From positions 1-48,176 of the forward strand of contig JALXAQ010000178.1 in the NCBI GenBank assembly GCA_026991885.1: a stretch of DNA of 48,176 bases, given 5' to 3'. Made by a program: the position numbers and the translations under genes. The notes under the pieces were generated by a model. It ran no database searches, was not told the origin of the DNA, and saw nothing but the letters and a program-made list of their open reading frames with translations. The stretch comes from Thiotrichaceae bacterium. GTDB lineage: Bacteria; Pseudomonadota; Gammaproteobacteria; Beggiatoales; Beggiatoaceae. Of this stretch, positions 1 to 10,752 are shown piece after piece. Position 1 is the stretch's first letter, and every line of letters starts with the position of its first letter.

Positions 1-1141
1 TCTCAGCACAATGTTGACAGATTTTACGGACTAAACGTTGTGCCATCACCGCGATTACGCTTGAACTAATAAGATAAGAGTCTATGCCCATATCTTGCAA
101 ACGAATGATGGCACCTGCTGCGTCATTCGTGTGTAAGGTTGAAAAAACCAAATGTCCTGTTAATGCCGATTCTATCGCAATTTCTGCCGTTTCATGGTCA
201 CGAATTTCTCCGACCATGATGATGTCAGGGTCTTGTCGCACAATGGAACGTAATCCTGCCGCAAAATCTAAGCCGATTTTGGAGTTGACATGAATTTGGG
301 TGATACCGTCTAATTGGTATTCTACGGGATCTTCAACTGTAATGGTTTTTTGTGTGCCCGTGTTAATTTTTTCCAATGTGCCATACAAAGTGGTCGTTTT
401 GCCACTGCCTGTTGGTCCCGTTACTAGCACGATGCCATGAGGTTGTTGGATAATCTGCGAATAGGGTTTGAGAACGTTCTCCGGCATGCCCAGTTGTTCT
501 AAATTCACCTGTATATCTCCACGATCTAATATACGCAGTACGATGGATTCTCCATGTACGCCTGGCAAAGTCGATACACGCATGTCTAGGGTACGTTCTC
601 CCATTTTATATTGAATCCGTCCATCTTGTGGCAAACGTTTTTCGCCAATATCTAAACGCGCCATCAATTTGACACGAGAAGACACCTCCGCTTGTACATT
701 CGCGGGCAAATGTTCAATATCAACCATCACCCCATCAACCCGACAACGCACTTTTAAATATTTTTCTTCTGGCTCAAAGTGAATATCACTGGCGCTTAAA
801 TCTAAGGCGCGTTCCATGAGGTGATTAACCAGACGAATCACAGGTGCATCAGAGGCCCCATCGAGGTAGTCAGTATCTAAATCGACACTATCCGAGTCGC
901 TTGCCCCGTCTAATTCGGGTGATAATTTGGCTCGCCAATGTTTGGTTAAGCGATCAACCAGCTCTTTTTGCCCCTGTTCAAAGAAAATCTCTGAGCCTAA
1001 GATAAAACGTATGATGGCACGATCTTCGATTTCGGGCAATGTTGAAAACATTAAACGCGGATCATCAGGAAACTTTTCTACAGGTGCGATATTTTTTTTA
1101 GATAATAATTGAGTAAACAGTGGTAAATTGAGAGCGTTCAT
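1..1141 (-). CDS. GspE/PilB-type secretion ATPase (3' end beyond window)
   Basis: Cytoplasmic hexameric ATPase of the type II secretion/type IV pilus family; it powers assembly through the inner-membrane platform. About 380 residues are visible. The Walker A motif GPTGSGKTTT lies near residue 243, and the Asp-box/Walker B region reads RQDPDIIMVGEIRD. STLHTNDAA follows, and the CxxC pair at the very window edge (KICQHC) begins the zinc tetracysteine typical of GspE, so the C-terminus lies outside. The ATG at 1141 is 5 bp after the stop of the GspM-like gene, which suggests translational coupling. The N-terminal domain is short for GspE. Family is certain; whether it serves T2SS, MSHA or another pilus is not decidable here. 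Confidence 0.9.
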   Translation of the reverse strand, partial: MNALNLPLFTQLLSKKNIAPVEKFPDDPRLMFSTLPEIEDRAIIRFILGSEIFFEQGQKELVDRLTKHWRAKLSPELDGASDSDSVDLDTDYLDGASDAPVIRLVNHLMERALDLSASDIHFEPEEKYLKVRCRVDGVMVDIEHLPANVQAEVSSRVKLMARLDIGEKRLPQDGRIQYKMGERTLDMRVSTLPGVHGESIVLRILDRGDIQVNLEQLGMPENVLKPYSQIIQQPHGIVLVTGPTGSGKTTTLYGTLEKINTGTQKTITVEDPVEYQLDGITQIHVNSKIGLDFAAGLRSIVRQDPDIIMVGEIRDHETAEIAIESALTGHLVFSTLHTNDAAGAIIRLQDMGIDSYLISSSVIAVMAQRLVRKICQHCAE

Positions 1142-1146
1142 ATCAA

Positions 1147-1704
1147 TCACTCTTCCGGTGAGGATGGCTGCACACGACTAAAGCCAGTCACTTTAATCGT
1201 ACCCGTTAATTTCTTTCTGCGATTGCGTACATCTAAACTGATGACTTCCAGTTTGATTGGATTATCGTTCACTGCCATTAAAAATTTTATCAGCGTTTCA
1301 CCGTTGCCTTCAAACTGCATAGATTGAATCACGAATACCCATTCTTTCGTAGTATAAGTCGTATTATCGGGCGTATCCAGTGATTTAAAAGTGATGCCCG
1401 CCTTTTGGGCAAGTTTTCTCACTAAATCTTGCATTTTTGCGCTCACCAATTCAGGGGTATCACCTTGTAGTAAGCCTGCCTCGATTTCCTCGCGTTCTTC
1501 TTTTATCCTTTGATTCTCAGCTTTCCAGTATTCCGCCCGTTTAGCAAGATTTTCGTAACGTTCAATGTTTTGGTGCAATTTTTCGAGGGATTGCCAATAA
1601 TCATTATAAAAATTGTACACCATTGGTAGCAATACAAACGGTAACATATAGCCGATAAATATCACGAGGGCGATGAGTCCAAGTTTTTTTTCTTTTTTTG
1701 TCAC
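1147..1704 (-). CDS. GspM/PilO-like type II secretion platform protein
   Basis: Bitopic inner-membrane protein of about 185 residues. It has a short basic N-terminus, one membrane helix (about residues 8-30: GLIALVIFIGYMLPFVLL), a coiled coil (about 35-75) and a C-terminal ferredoxin-like periplasmic domain, the order of GspM/PilO proteins. I chose the GTG at 1704, preceded by AGGAC about 8 nt upstream. The open frame continues to 1815, but the extra 37 codons are made of a dispersed palindromic repeat and overlap the end of valS. The next gene is the GspE-type ATPase, which supports a role in the secretion or pilus platform. Sequence conservation in this family is low, so the call rests on architecture and neighbour. 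Confidence 0.7.
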   Translation of the reverse strand: MTKKEKKLGLIALVIFIGYMLPFVLLPMVYNFYNDYWQSLEKLHQNIERYENLAKRAEYWKAENQRIKEEREEIEAGLLQGDTPELVSAKMQDLVRKLAQKAGITFKSLDTPDNTTYTTKEWVFVIQSMQFEGNGETLIKFLMAVNDNPIKLEVISLDVRNRRKKLTGTIKVTGFSRVQPSSPEE

Positions 1705-1726
1705 AAATATTAGTCCTATAAGATTT

Positions 1727-1795
1727 CTCGTTCCCACGCGGCGCAAAAATGCCATTAAGGGCAACCACAAGGGATTGCCCCTACGTGGGAACGAG
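1727..1795. repeat. Dispersed palindromic repeat between valS and gspM-like gene
   Basis: CTCGTTCCCACG at 1727-1738 is matched by its exact reverse complement at 1784-1795. Between them lies the recurring GGGCAACCACAAGGGATTGCCC motif region. The same two motifs recur at 7340-7490, 12168-12181, 31342-31456, 44690-44820 and 45020-45037. It could fold in RNA and act as the valS terminator. Confidence 0.8.
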
Positions 1796-1804
1796 AGAAG
1801 CTTG

Positions 1805-4540
1805 TTAAACCGCACGAATCCGAGCCGCTTGCGCCTCTAATTGCTGCAAAGACGCGCTCATATCTGCCACCCGTTGTCGTTCTTTTTCTACAATCTCAGC
1901 GGGCGCACGTTCGGTAAATTTGGGATTATCCAATTTAGCCGTACATTTGGCTAATTCTTTGTGCAACTTTTCCAGCTCTTTATTCAGTCGCTTTAATTCA
2001 GCCTCTTTGTCGATTAAGCCCGCCAATGGAATTAAAATTTGCATTTCACCCACTAAGGCTATAGCAGATTCGGGGGCTTCTTCCGTCTCTAGCCATGTCA
2101 CACTCTCCAAACGGGCAAGGCGCGTGATAATGCTACTATGCGTCTGCCATTTTTGCTGATCATCGCTGCTCCCATTTTGCAACAAAACCGGCAATGGTTT
2201 ACTGGGGGCTATATCCATCTCTGCCCGAATTCGTCGCACACCTAATATAAATTGTTTAACCCATTCAATTTCTTGCTCGGTTTCCAGTTCGATTTTTTCA
2301 GCTTGGGCTTGCGGATAGGGTTGAAGCATAATCGTGTCTCCGCTTTCTGCTACCCGTTGCCAAAGTTCTTCTGTAATAAACGGCATGAAGGGATGCAGCA
2401 GACGTAATAAAGCTTCAAGTACGCCGACTAATGTACGCCGAGTGCCCCGTTGCGCGGCTTCAGTGCCATTTTGTAGCACGGGCTTGGAAAATTCTAAATA
2501 CCAGTCACAATATTCATTCCAAGTAAATTCGTATAAAGCATGGGCGGCTAAATCAAAACGATAGGTGTTGAGATGTTGGTGGATTTGCGCCTCAAGTTGT
2601 TGTAAGCGTGAAATAATCCATCTATCTGTTAAGGATAATTCACCTTTTGTCAAATCGCGATTTTCGGTACTCATTAAAACGTAGCGCGAGGCATTCCATA
2701 ATTTATTACAAAAATTACGATAGCCTTCGATCCGCCCTAAGTCAAAACGAATATCGCGCCCTGTCGATGCCAATGCGGCAAAAGTAAAGCGCAAAGCATC
2801 GGTGCCAAAAGCGGGAATGCCTTGAGGATATTGCTTACGGGTGTCTTTTTCAATCTTAGGTGCCATCTCTGCCTGCATCAAGCCCGTTGTCCGTTTCGTC
2901 ACTAATGCTTCTAATTCAATACTGTCTATCAAGTCCAAGGGATCGAGCACGTTGCCTTTGGATTTTGACATTTTTTGTCCATCGCTATCCCGAATCAAGC
3001 CATGAATATAGACTTCACGGAAGGGCACATCTCCCATAAATTTCAAACCCATCATGATCATGCGGGCAACCCAAAAGAATATGATGTCAAAGCCGGTGAC
3101 GAGTACGCTGGTTGGATAAAATGCTTTGAGGCGTTCCGTATTTTCTGGCCATCCCAAGGTGGAAAAAGGCCATAATGCGGATGAAAACCAGGTATCTAGC
3201 ACGTCAGCGTCTTGCTCTAATTTGACGCTTTCTGGGATTTTGTACTTTTCGCGCACATGGGCTTCAGAATCGCCAACATAAACTTGTCCTTTGTCATCAT
3301 ACCAAGCGGGAATGCGATGCCCCCACCAAATTTGGCGACTGATACACCAATCTTGTATATTACGCATCCATTCAAAATAAGTTTTTTTCCAATTATCGGG
3401 GATAAATTTAATGCGCCCATCTTCAACGGCTTTAATAGCGGGCTCTGCCAAAGGGGCAATTTTGACAAACCATTGATCGGTCAAAAAGGGCTCAATCACA
3501 GCATGGCTCCGATCACCACGGGGGACCATTAATTTATGGGGTTTTATATCAACGAGCAAGCCTGCCGCCTCTAAATCCGCGACAATTTGTTGACGCGCCG
3601 CAAAACGGTCCATGCCTTGATAGGCAGCGGGTACATTACTGTTAAGTTTAGCATCAACGGTGAAAATATTAATGAGGGGCAAATTGTGCCGCTGCCCCAG
3701 TGCATAGTCATTAAAGTCATGAGCGGGCGTAATTTTGACGCAGCCTGAGCCAAATTCCGGATCAACATGTTCATCATCGGCAACCACGGGAATTGTGCGC
3801 CCCGTCAAGGGTAATTTGATTTGTTTACCAATAAATTTTTGATAACGCTCATCTTTGGAATGGACAGCGACAGCGGTATCACCCAACATGGTTTCAGGGC
3901 GAGTGGTTGCGACGACTAAATCTCCACTACCATCGGCTAATGGATAGCGCAAATGCCACAAAGAGCCATTTTCTTCTTGGGATTGCACTTCTAAGTCAGA
4001 GACGGCGGTGTGCAAAACGGGGTCCCAATTGACTAGGCGTTTGCCGCGATAAATCAAGCCCTCATCATAGAGCCGCACAAAAACTTCGCGCACGGCTTGA
4101 GAGAGTCCGTCATCCATAGTAAAACGCTCATGCGCCCAATCTAATGAACTGCCCATGCGCCGCAATTGTCGGGTGATATGTCCGCCAGAGTGGGCTTTCC
4201 AGTCCCAAACTTTTTCAATAAAGGCATCACGCCCTAAATCGTGGCGCGTTTTGCCCTCAGCCGCCAATTGCCGCTCGACAACCATTTGTGTAGCAATACC
4301 AGCATGATCGGAGCCGGGTTGCCAGAGGGTGTTATCGCCATTCATGCGGTGATAACGGGTCAAAATATCCATGAGCGTATCTTGAAAAGCGTGCCCCATG
4401 TGCAATGTACCTGTCACATTGGGGGGGGGTATCATAATACAATAGGGCGTACCTGTGCCTTTGGGCGTAAAATAGCCTTTTTCTTCCCAAGTTTTGTACC
4501 AGTGTTGTTCGATAGCGTGGGGGGTATAAGTTTTTTCCAT
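1805..4540 (-). CDS. valS: Valine-tRNA ligase
   Basis: Class Ia aminoacyl-tRNA synthetase that charges tRNA-Val; cytoplasmic and essential. At 911 residues it has the usual length. The HIGH signature appears as [14 protein letters not shown] near residues 38-51, the editing domain includes [10 protein letters not shown], the KMSKS loop is [12 protein letters not shown], and the C-terminus ends in the valine-specific coiled-coil arm (about 850-905). The codons for IPPPN contain nine C in a row (4421-4429 on the plus strand are nine G). The first 20-odd codons are duplicated at 5739-5819, and a large tandem-repeat array lies just upstream of the start. Confidence 0.98.
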   Translation of the reverse strand: MEKTYTPHAIEQHWYKTWEEKGYFTPKGTGTPYCIMIPPPNVTGTLHMGHAFQDTLMDILTRYHRMNGDNTLWQPGSDHAGIATQMVVERQLAAEGKTRHDLGRDAFIEKVWDWKAHSGGHITRQLRRMGSSLDWAHERFTMDDGLSQAVREVFVRLYDEGLIYRGKRLVNWDPVLHTAVSDLEVQSQEENGSLWHLRYPLADGSGDLVVATTRPETMLGDTAVAVHSKDERYQKFIGKQIKLPLTGRTIPVVADDEHVDPEFGSGCVKITPAHDFNDYALGQRHNLPLINIFTVDAKLNSNVPAAYQGMDRFAARQQIVADLEAAGLLVDIKPHKLMVPRGDRSHAVIEPFLTDQWFVKIAPLAEPAIKAVEDGRIKFIPDNWKKTYFEWMRNIQDWCISRQIWWGHRIPAWYDDKGQVYVGDSEAHVREKYKIPESVKLEQDADVLDTWFSSALWPFSTLGWPENTERLKAFYPTSVLVTGFDIIFFWVARMIMMGLKFMGDVPFREVYIHGLIRDSDGQKMSKSKGNVLDPLDLIDSIELEALVTKRTTGLMQAEMAPKIEKDTRKQYPQGIPAFGTDALRFTFAALASTGRDIRFDLGRIEGYRNFCNKLWNASRYVLMSTENRDLTKGELSLTDRWIISRLQQLEAQIHQHLNTYRFDLAAHALYEFTWNEYCDWYLEFSKPVLQNGTEAAQRGTRRTLVGVLEALLRLLHPFMPFITEELWQRVAESGDTIMLQPYPQAQAEKIELETEQEIEWVKQFILGVRRIRAEMDIAPSKPLPVLLQNGSSDDQQKWQTHSSIITRLARLESVTWLETEEAPESAIALVGEMQILIPLAGLIDKEAELKRLNKELEKLHKELAKCTAKLDNPKFTERAPAEIVEKERQRVADMSASLQQLEAQAARIRAV

Positions 4541-4623
4541 TCTTTGTTAGTGATTTTTTTTTGTGTGTGATGAGAAATGAGATTATAGCGGATTAATGTT
4601 AAAATTTCTCTTATGAGGCTAGG

Positions 4624-5225
4624 CTAAACATTAACTACAGGGATTTTTTTTTAGCAGGGATTTGTCAAAACATTAACTACAGGGATTTTTTTTTAGCAGG
4701 GATAAGTCAAAACATTAACTACAGGGATTTTTTTTTAGCAGGGATAAGTCAAAACATTAACTACAGGGATTTTTTTTGAGCAGGGATAAATCAAAACATT
4801 AACTACAGGGATTTTTTTTTAGCAGGGATAAGTCAAAACATTAACTACAGGGATTTTTTTTGAGCAGAGATAAATCAAAACATTAACGAGCTGGGATTAG
4901 TTATTAGCAGAGATAAGTCAAAACCTTAAGGAACCGCCAATTTTTGTTAGCAGAGATAAATCTAATAAGATTTTGACTTATCCCTGCTAAAAAGAAATCC
5001 CTGTAGTTAAGTGTTTTGACAAATCACTGCTAAAAAGAAATCCCTGTCGTTAGCGGTTTTGACTTATCCCTGCTAAAAAGAAATCCCTGTCGTTAGCGGT
5101 TTTGACAAATCACTGCTAAAAAGAAATCCCTGTCGTTAGCGGTTTTGACTTATCCCTGCTAAAAAGAAATCCCTGTAGTTAAGTGTTTTGACAAATCACT
5201 GCTAAAAAGAAATCCCTGTCGTTAA
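4624..5225. repeat. Head-to-head tandem-repeat array (two inverted arms)
   Basis: The left arm has eight units of about 42 bp starting near 4626, 4667, 4709, 4751, 4793, 4835, 4877 and 4920; the last two are degenerate. Core motifs are CATTAACTACAGGGA, a T-run, then AGCAGGGATAAGTC. The right arm is the reverse complement of the same unit, six copies at exactly 43 bp spacing (4975, 5018, 5061, 5104, 5147, 5190). Its units alternate between GACTTATCCCTGC and GACAAATCACTGC, giving an 86-bp higher-order period. The axis lies near 4965-4972, so the whole array could form a hairpin of about 600 bp. There are no spacers. It sits between valS and the plus-strand ORF at 5240. Confidence 0.95.
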
Positions 5226-5239
5226 AAATATAGGAATAA

Positions 5240-5473
5240 ATGGTAATCGCTTTTTTGCAATTTAAGGAATTGCTGGGCAATGCGCTATTGTTTTTTTTAC
5301 ACGAACCGCTCCGCAAAACGCCACGCTTTCAATCTACCTTAGCCGCCTTGCAACGCGAAGGTTTAATCATTGATGTCAAGGAAATTAAACAGACTTTACA
5401 AACGATTAAGGGAAAATATGATCAAGCCGTTCAAGCTGATGATTTGGATAAGGTGGAACAGAATGAAATTTAA
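5240..5473 (+). CDS. Small hypothetical protein, possibly a C-terminal remnant
   Basis: A 77-residue soluble-looking product. It starts 15 bp after the repeat array, with AGGA at 5232-5235 before the ATG. It has a hydrophobic helix (ELLGNALLFFLHEPL), then a basic/leucine-rich segment, then a helical stretch (EIKQTLQTIKGKYDQAVQA) with coiled-coil character. I do not recognise a family. The look is that of the last helical domain of a larger protein whose front was lost when the array arose, but no upstream coding frame can be traced across the array. It may be expressed or may be a remnant. Confidence 0.4.
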   Translation: MVIAFLQFKELLGNALLFFLHEPLRKTPRFQSTLAALQREGLIIDVKEIKQTLQTIKGKYDQAVQADDLDKVEQNEI

Positions 5474-5508
5474 AAAAGCAGTGCCTAACTGTTACGTTAG
5501 CTCATAAT

Positions 5509-5623
5509 GTCTGAATCAGAATTTGCAGGATTTTAGAATTTTCAGAATAGTTTTTTTGATAGGGTTTGGCTTATTTTGTTTTTATTCTGTTAATTCTAAA
5601 ATTCTGTGAATTCTGATTCAGAC
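5509..5623. repeat. Long imperfect hairpin (MITE-like)
   Basis: GTCTGAATCAGAATT at 5509 is mirrored by AATTCTGATTCAGAC ending at 5623; the pairing continues for about 33 bp with a few mismatches (5509-5541 against 5591-5623) around a 49-bp T-rich loop. Its size and symmetry fit a non-autonomous palindromic element. It lies downstream of the small ORF and could also terminate transcription. Confidence 0.8.
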
Positions 5624-5738
5624 AATGAGTACAACGAATGTAAGACAACGAATAAAAACCTATAACGACGGATAGCACTGATTGGCGGTGTTGAAGTGTT
5701 AATAGATTTTCGTCTTGAATATTGGATAGATTGTAGCA

Positions 5739-5819
5739 TGTGCCTTTGGGCGTCAAATAGCCTTTTTCTTCCCAAGATTTGTACCAGTGTTGTTCGATAG
5801 CGTGGGAAGATTTTTCCAT
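5739..5819 (-). pseudogene. Isolated 5' fragment of valS
   Basis: On the minus strand, the ATG at 5819 is followed by codons for [20 protein letters not shown], almost the same as [20 protein letters not shown] at the start of valS. Over 66 bp (5739-5804) only two bases differ from the valS copy; the codons between the ATG and this block differ and are two fewer. Similarity stops abruptly after GGCACA and no synthetase sequence follows. It is a remnant of a second valS start or a captured fragment, about 1.3 kb from the real start with the repeat array in between. Confidence 0.85.
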
Positions 5820-5891
5820 GTCATTGAAAAAAACAATGGCATTGCGATAAATTTTGGGCAACTCATAACTAGATTTATTAGACGACGTATC

Positions 5892-5921
5892 TTGCACCTA
5901 AGCTTATTAAGCTGCTATATT
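5892..5921 (+). promoter_or_regulatory. Putative sigma-70 promoter of the antiporter gene
   Basis: TTGCAC (5892-5897), an 18-bp spacer and TATATT (5916-5921) lie about 30 bp before the ATG at 5951, with AGGAG at 5936-5940 as the ribosome-binding site. Called by eye from consensus. Confidence 0.45.
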
Positions 5922-5950
5922 GACCCATTTTTTTAGGAGTATTCTAAATA

Positions 5951-7312
5951 ATGATAATGAAACGTGCTCATAGTCAATGGACTTATGCTTTGCTGTTGTC
6001 CTTGTTTATAGTCCCTGTGGCATATGCCAGTGGCGGAGAGGAAAAAATCGCAAACGCTTTTTTATGGATCGCCGTCTTGCTGTTATTAGCCAAAATGGCC
6101 AGTTTGATTGAAAAAGTGGGACAACCGGCGGTACTTGGCGAGTTGGTCATAGGTGTTGTGCTAGGCAATCTTTTTCTCGTCGGTATAGGCGTATTTGAGC
6201 CAGTCAAGCATGACGAAATAATTAAGTTTCTCGCTGAATTGGGTGTGGTGATTCTACTATTCCAAATAGGTTTAGAATCCAAGATCGAAGAAATGCGTGA
6301 AGTTGGAGGGCGTGCCTTTGCGGTTGCTACAGTTGGCGTGATCACACCTTTTGTGCTTGGATATTTAGTAGGCATGTTGCTGATGCCCGGACTTGATTCA
6401 AATGCCTATCTGTTTTTGGGTGCCACCCTCACGGCAACTTCTGTCGGTATCACAGGTCGTGTATTCCGTGATTTGGGCAAACTGCGAACAAAGGAGGCGC
6501 AGATTGTGTTGGGGGCTGCTGTGATTGATGATGTCATGGGGCTGATCATTTTAGCAGTGGTGTCAGCGATTGTCACGAAGGGGGCTGTCAGTGTCAGCTC
6601 AATAAGCATAATAACCTTGGAGGCTATATTATTTCTTGTTGGTGCCATTTTCTTAGGACGTTTATTGGCACCTAAGATAGGGGAAGGATTTTCTCGGATT
6701 CATACCGGGATTGGCATGAAATTTACCATTGCTATCAGCTTTTGCCTTATTTTCGCCTATCTGGCTCATTTGGTTGGACTTGCCCCCATCGTGGGCGCTT
6801 TTGCCGCCGGCTTGATGCTAGAGCCTGTTTACTTTGACCGTTTTGAAAAGCCCGCTATTAATAATGACATAAAAAGTGCGGTGGTAAACGCTGATAATGA
6901 AATCAAAAACAAGGTGGAAAAGGTTTTGCAGCGTCATACCGCTCAGCATTTGGATGAATTAGTTGGGCCTTTGGGGCATTTTTTAGTGCCTTTATTTTTC
7001 ATAGTGATAGGGATGCAAGTCAAGTTGGAAACTTTGTTTGATCCAAAAATACTGGGGATTGCGTTGGCGATTACTTTTGTGGCGTTTATCGGTAAACTGG
7101 TTGCTGGTATTGTGGCAGGACCAGTCAATAAATATGTAGTTGGTTGGGGAATGGCGCCCCGTGGCGAAGTTGGGCTGATTTTTGCCATGATAGGTAAGCA
7201 GCTTGGGGTGATCACTGAAGAAATGTTTTCGGTGGTCATTATTATGGTGATTTTGACTACGCTGCTGACTCCGCCTATTTTGAATTTTTTGTTACGTAAG
7301 GAAAGTCATTAG
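5951..7312 (+). CDS. Kef/CPA2-type cation:proton antiporter
   Basis: Multi-span inner-membrane monovalent cation/H+ exchanger of the CPA2 family (Na_H_Exchanger domain), 453 residues. It opens with a hydrophobic, signal-like segment ending AYASGGEE, then about twelve membrane helices. Family signatures include GELVIGVVLGN, ELGVVILLFQIGLESK and AAVIDDVMGLIIL, the last carrying the ion-binding Asp pair. A hydrophilic insertion of roughly 50 residues, about residues 300-345, precedes the final helices. There is no C-terminal RCK/TrkA domain, so it is not a full KefB/KefC. It is a single-gene unit between a promoter-like site and a composite hairpin it shares with convergent tgt. Substrate (K+ or Na+) is not decidable. 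Confidence 0.88.
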   Translation: MIMKRAHSQWTYALLLSLFIVPVAYASGGEEKIANAFLWIAVLLLLAKMASLIEKVGQPAVLGELVIGVVLGNLFLVGIGVFEPVKHDEIIKFLAELGVVILLFQIGLESKIEEMREVGGRAFAVATVGVITPFVLGYLVGMLLMPGLDSNAYLFLGATLTATSVGITGRVFRDLGKLRTKEAQIVLGAAVIDDVMGLIILAVVSAIVTKGAVSVSSISIITLEAILFLVGAIFLGRLLAPKIGEGFSRIHTGIGMKFTIAISFCLIFAYLAHLVGLAPIVGAFAAGLMLEPVYFDRFEKPAINNDIKSAVVNADNEIKNKVEKVLQRHTAQHLDELVGPLGHFLVPLFFIVIGMQVKLETLFDPKILGIALAITFVAFIGKLVAGIVAGPVNKYVVGWGMAPRGEVGLIFAMIGKQLGVITEEMFSVVIIMVILTTLLTPPILNFLLRKESH

Positions 7313-7317
7313 TCTTT

Positions 7318-7514
7318 CGACGCAGAGCGTCGGGGCAGGCATTCCCACGCAGAGCGTGGGAACGAGAAAAATCTCAAGACCATTCAAAGGCAAAGAAATC
7401 CGATTTTTTGAAAAAATCGGATTTCTCAATGGCCTGAAGATTTCTGCCCTCCTGCACTAGGGTTTCTCGTTCCCACGCTCTGCGTGGGAATGCATGCATC
7501 GACGCTCCGCGTCG
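7318..7514. repeat. Composite palindromic element between convergent genes
   Basis: Nested inverted repeats fill the whole gap. CGACGCAGAGCGTCG (7318-7332) faces CGACGCTCCGCGTCG (7500-7514). Inside these, CCCACGCAGAGCGTGGGAACGAGAAA faces TTTCTCGTTCCCACGCTCTGCGTGGG (about 7344-7370 and 7462-7490). A central stem, AAATCCGATTTTTT with AAAAAATCGGATTT, lies near 7396-7425. It probably terminates both the antiporter and tgt transcripts. Confidence 0.85.
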
Positions 7515-7516
7515 AC

Positions 7517-9308
<1,792 letters not shown>

Positions 9309-9318
9309 ATTGAATCCT

Positions 9319-10746
9319 TTACTCATTCGTTGTACTGTGCTTAATCAAGATTTCTACAACAAATGGCGCATTATTCACTTGTGAGCCAATTTGTCCTTGG
9401 AGCCGCCGCGATGGTGAATAAGGGGAGCGTTCAACTTCAACGCGCCAATCTTGGCGTAAATCGTTCATCAAAGAATCGAATATTTGCAAAGTATTTTGTT
9501 CATTATTATTAATAATAATACCATGCAATTTCATACCTTCAATAAAGTGTTTGCTTATCTCATCGTTTTCGCTAGCATCGACGCGCCATTCTAGCCGTTC
9601 AAGAAATAAATCGGGATAGCGGCTCAAAACCTGACTGAGTTTTTCCCACGCTGGGCGCGGTGACAGGTGGCGTGCTTTCAGGTGATGGCTAAGATCGACG
9701 ATGCTGCGAATCAGCAAAATATCAAGGGGCAAGTTGGGCTTTTTTTGCTTTAATTGTTCCAATGCCGCTTGACGTTTGACCGTTTTCTCGGCAAATTCTT
9801 CGCCTTGTTGCTGGATAATTAAAGCCTTTTCTAAGGTTTTCAAGCCTCGCATTGTCGCCCCTGAAAGTAAAAGCACAGAGAGAATATAAAGCGCCAGACG
9901 CACTTTGCGATAATAAAAAAAGGGACTATCGGTGGCGTAATGTTGAGTTATATGCCAACGGTGCAACAATGCCATAAAATGATGCAAATACCAAGTTTTT
10001 TCCCCTTGCAAACCCAATTGCTGGGCAAAATCATGGCTATCTAATAAATGTAGATTAAAAAGAGTGCTATCAGTGTTAAAGGCAATATCGCTTAATATCA
10101 CCACTGAAAGTCGCTCTGGCAACATCCCCGCATTATTTAAATAACGTTGAGTTGTGCTGATTTGTGTTAAAACCTCTTGAGGTGCCAACACCTTTAAAGG
10201 AGTCAAACGACTCAATTGCAATTTTTGATGAACAAAAAAGCTTTGGCGTAGCCCTTGTGGCGTATGTGTAACCAATAGCAGATAAGGTGCTTTAGGAAAA
10301 TATTTGAGCAAAGCTTCACATAACAAAGGCAATGAATAAATACCAATTATCGGCACTTTATAAACCATGATCGTATTTAACCAAGGCGCCAATAAATTAG
10401 GATTGTTCAGTGCCATAAATAATACGCGATCATCTCGCCGCCCATGCTTTTCACGTCCTTGGACAACGCCATAAGTGTAAGGCATGTCCTTGAATAAACG
10501 ATCCATTTTTTGCGCCATCAAGTCGCGATGATCTTTACCGTACACATGGGGCAGGGAAGTGACTTGGTAATCTTCTTGTGTGCTATCAACAATCCAGACT
10601 ATCGGCGTTTTGGGTGAGTCGCTCAAATAGTGAGCAAATTCTCCATTGTCACTGCTTTGAAAACGTTGAACCTCTGTAAGCGTTTTTCCCTTGACTAAAA
10701 ATACTTGCAATTCATAATCCGATAGGTAGAAAATGCGTTTTCTCAT
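9319..10746 (-). CDS. GspL/PilM-PilN-like platform protein
   Basis: A 475-residue protein with a long N-terminal cytoplasmic part (about 1-278), one membrane helix (about 282-298), a helical/coiled segment rich in Glu, Gln and Lys (about 300-335) and a C-terminal periplasmic domain of about 140 residues. This is the order seen in GspL and in PilM plus PilN: an actin-like cytoplasmic domain joined to a ferredoxin-like periplasmic domain. I see no strong sequence signature, so the call rests on architecture and on its place 6 bp after a GspF gene and overlapping a receiver gene by a few bases. Other readings are a BfpC- or MshI-like pilus protein. The three genes look like one operon. Confidence 0.6.
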   Translation of the reverse strand: MRKRIFYLSDYELQVFLVKGKTLTEVQRFQSSDNGEFAHYLSDSPKTPIVWIVDSTQEDYQVTSLPHVYGKDHRDLMAQKMDRLFKDMPYTYGVVQGREKHGRRDDRVLFMALNNPNLLAPWLNTIMVYKVPIIGIYSLPLLCEALLKYFPKAPYLLLVTHTPQGLRQSFFVHQKLQLSRLTPLKVLAPQEVLTQISTTQRYLNNAGMLPERLSVVILSDIAFNTDSTLFNLHLLDSHDFAQQLGLQGEKTWYLHHFMALLHRWHITQHYATDSPFFYYRKVRLALYILSVLLLSGATMRGLKTLEKALIIQQQGEEFAEKTVKRQAALEQLKQKKPNLPLDILLIRSIVDLSHHLKARHLSPRPAWEKLSQVLSRYPDLFLERLEWRVDASENDEISKHFIEGMKLHGIIINNNEQNTLQIFDSLMNDLRQDWRVEVERSPYSPSRRLQGQIGSQVNNAPFVVEILIKHSTTNE

Positions 10747-10752
10747 AGAGGC

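Noticed and set aside
1705..1815. N-terminal extension of the GspM-like protein
   Set aside because: The 37 codons translate a dispersed palindrome and overlap valS; a GTG with ribosome-binding site lies at 1704.
3217..3468. Alternative-frame ORFs within valS
   Set aside because: They lie inside a highly conserved synthetase gene and show no independent motifs.
4624..5225. CRISPR array
   Set aside because: Units are contiguous with no unique spacers, the two halves are inverted relative to each other, and no cas gene is nearby.
5983..6375. Minus-strand ORF inside the antiporter gene
   Set aside because: Composition is a Thr/Ser/Pro-rich antisense shadow of a membrane protein; the plus-strand frame is clearly the gene.
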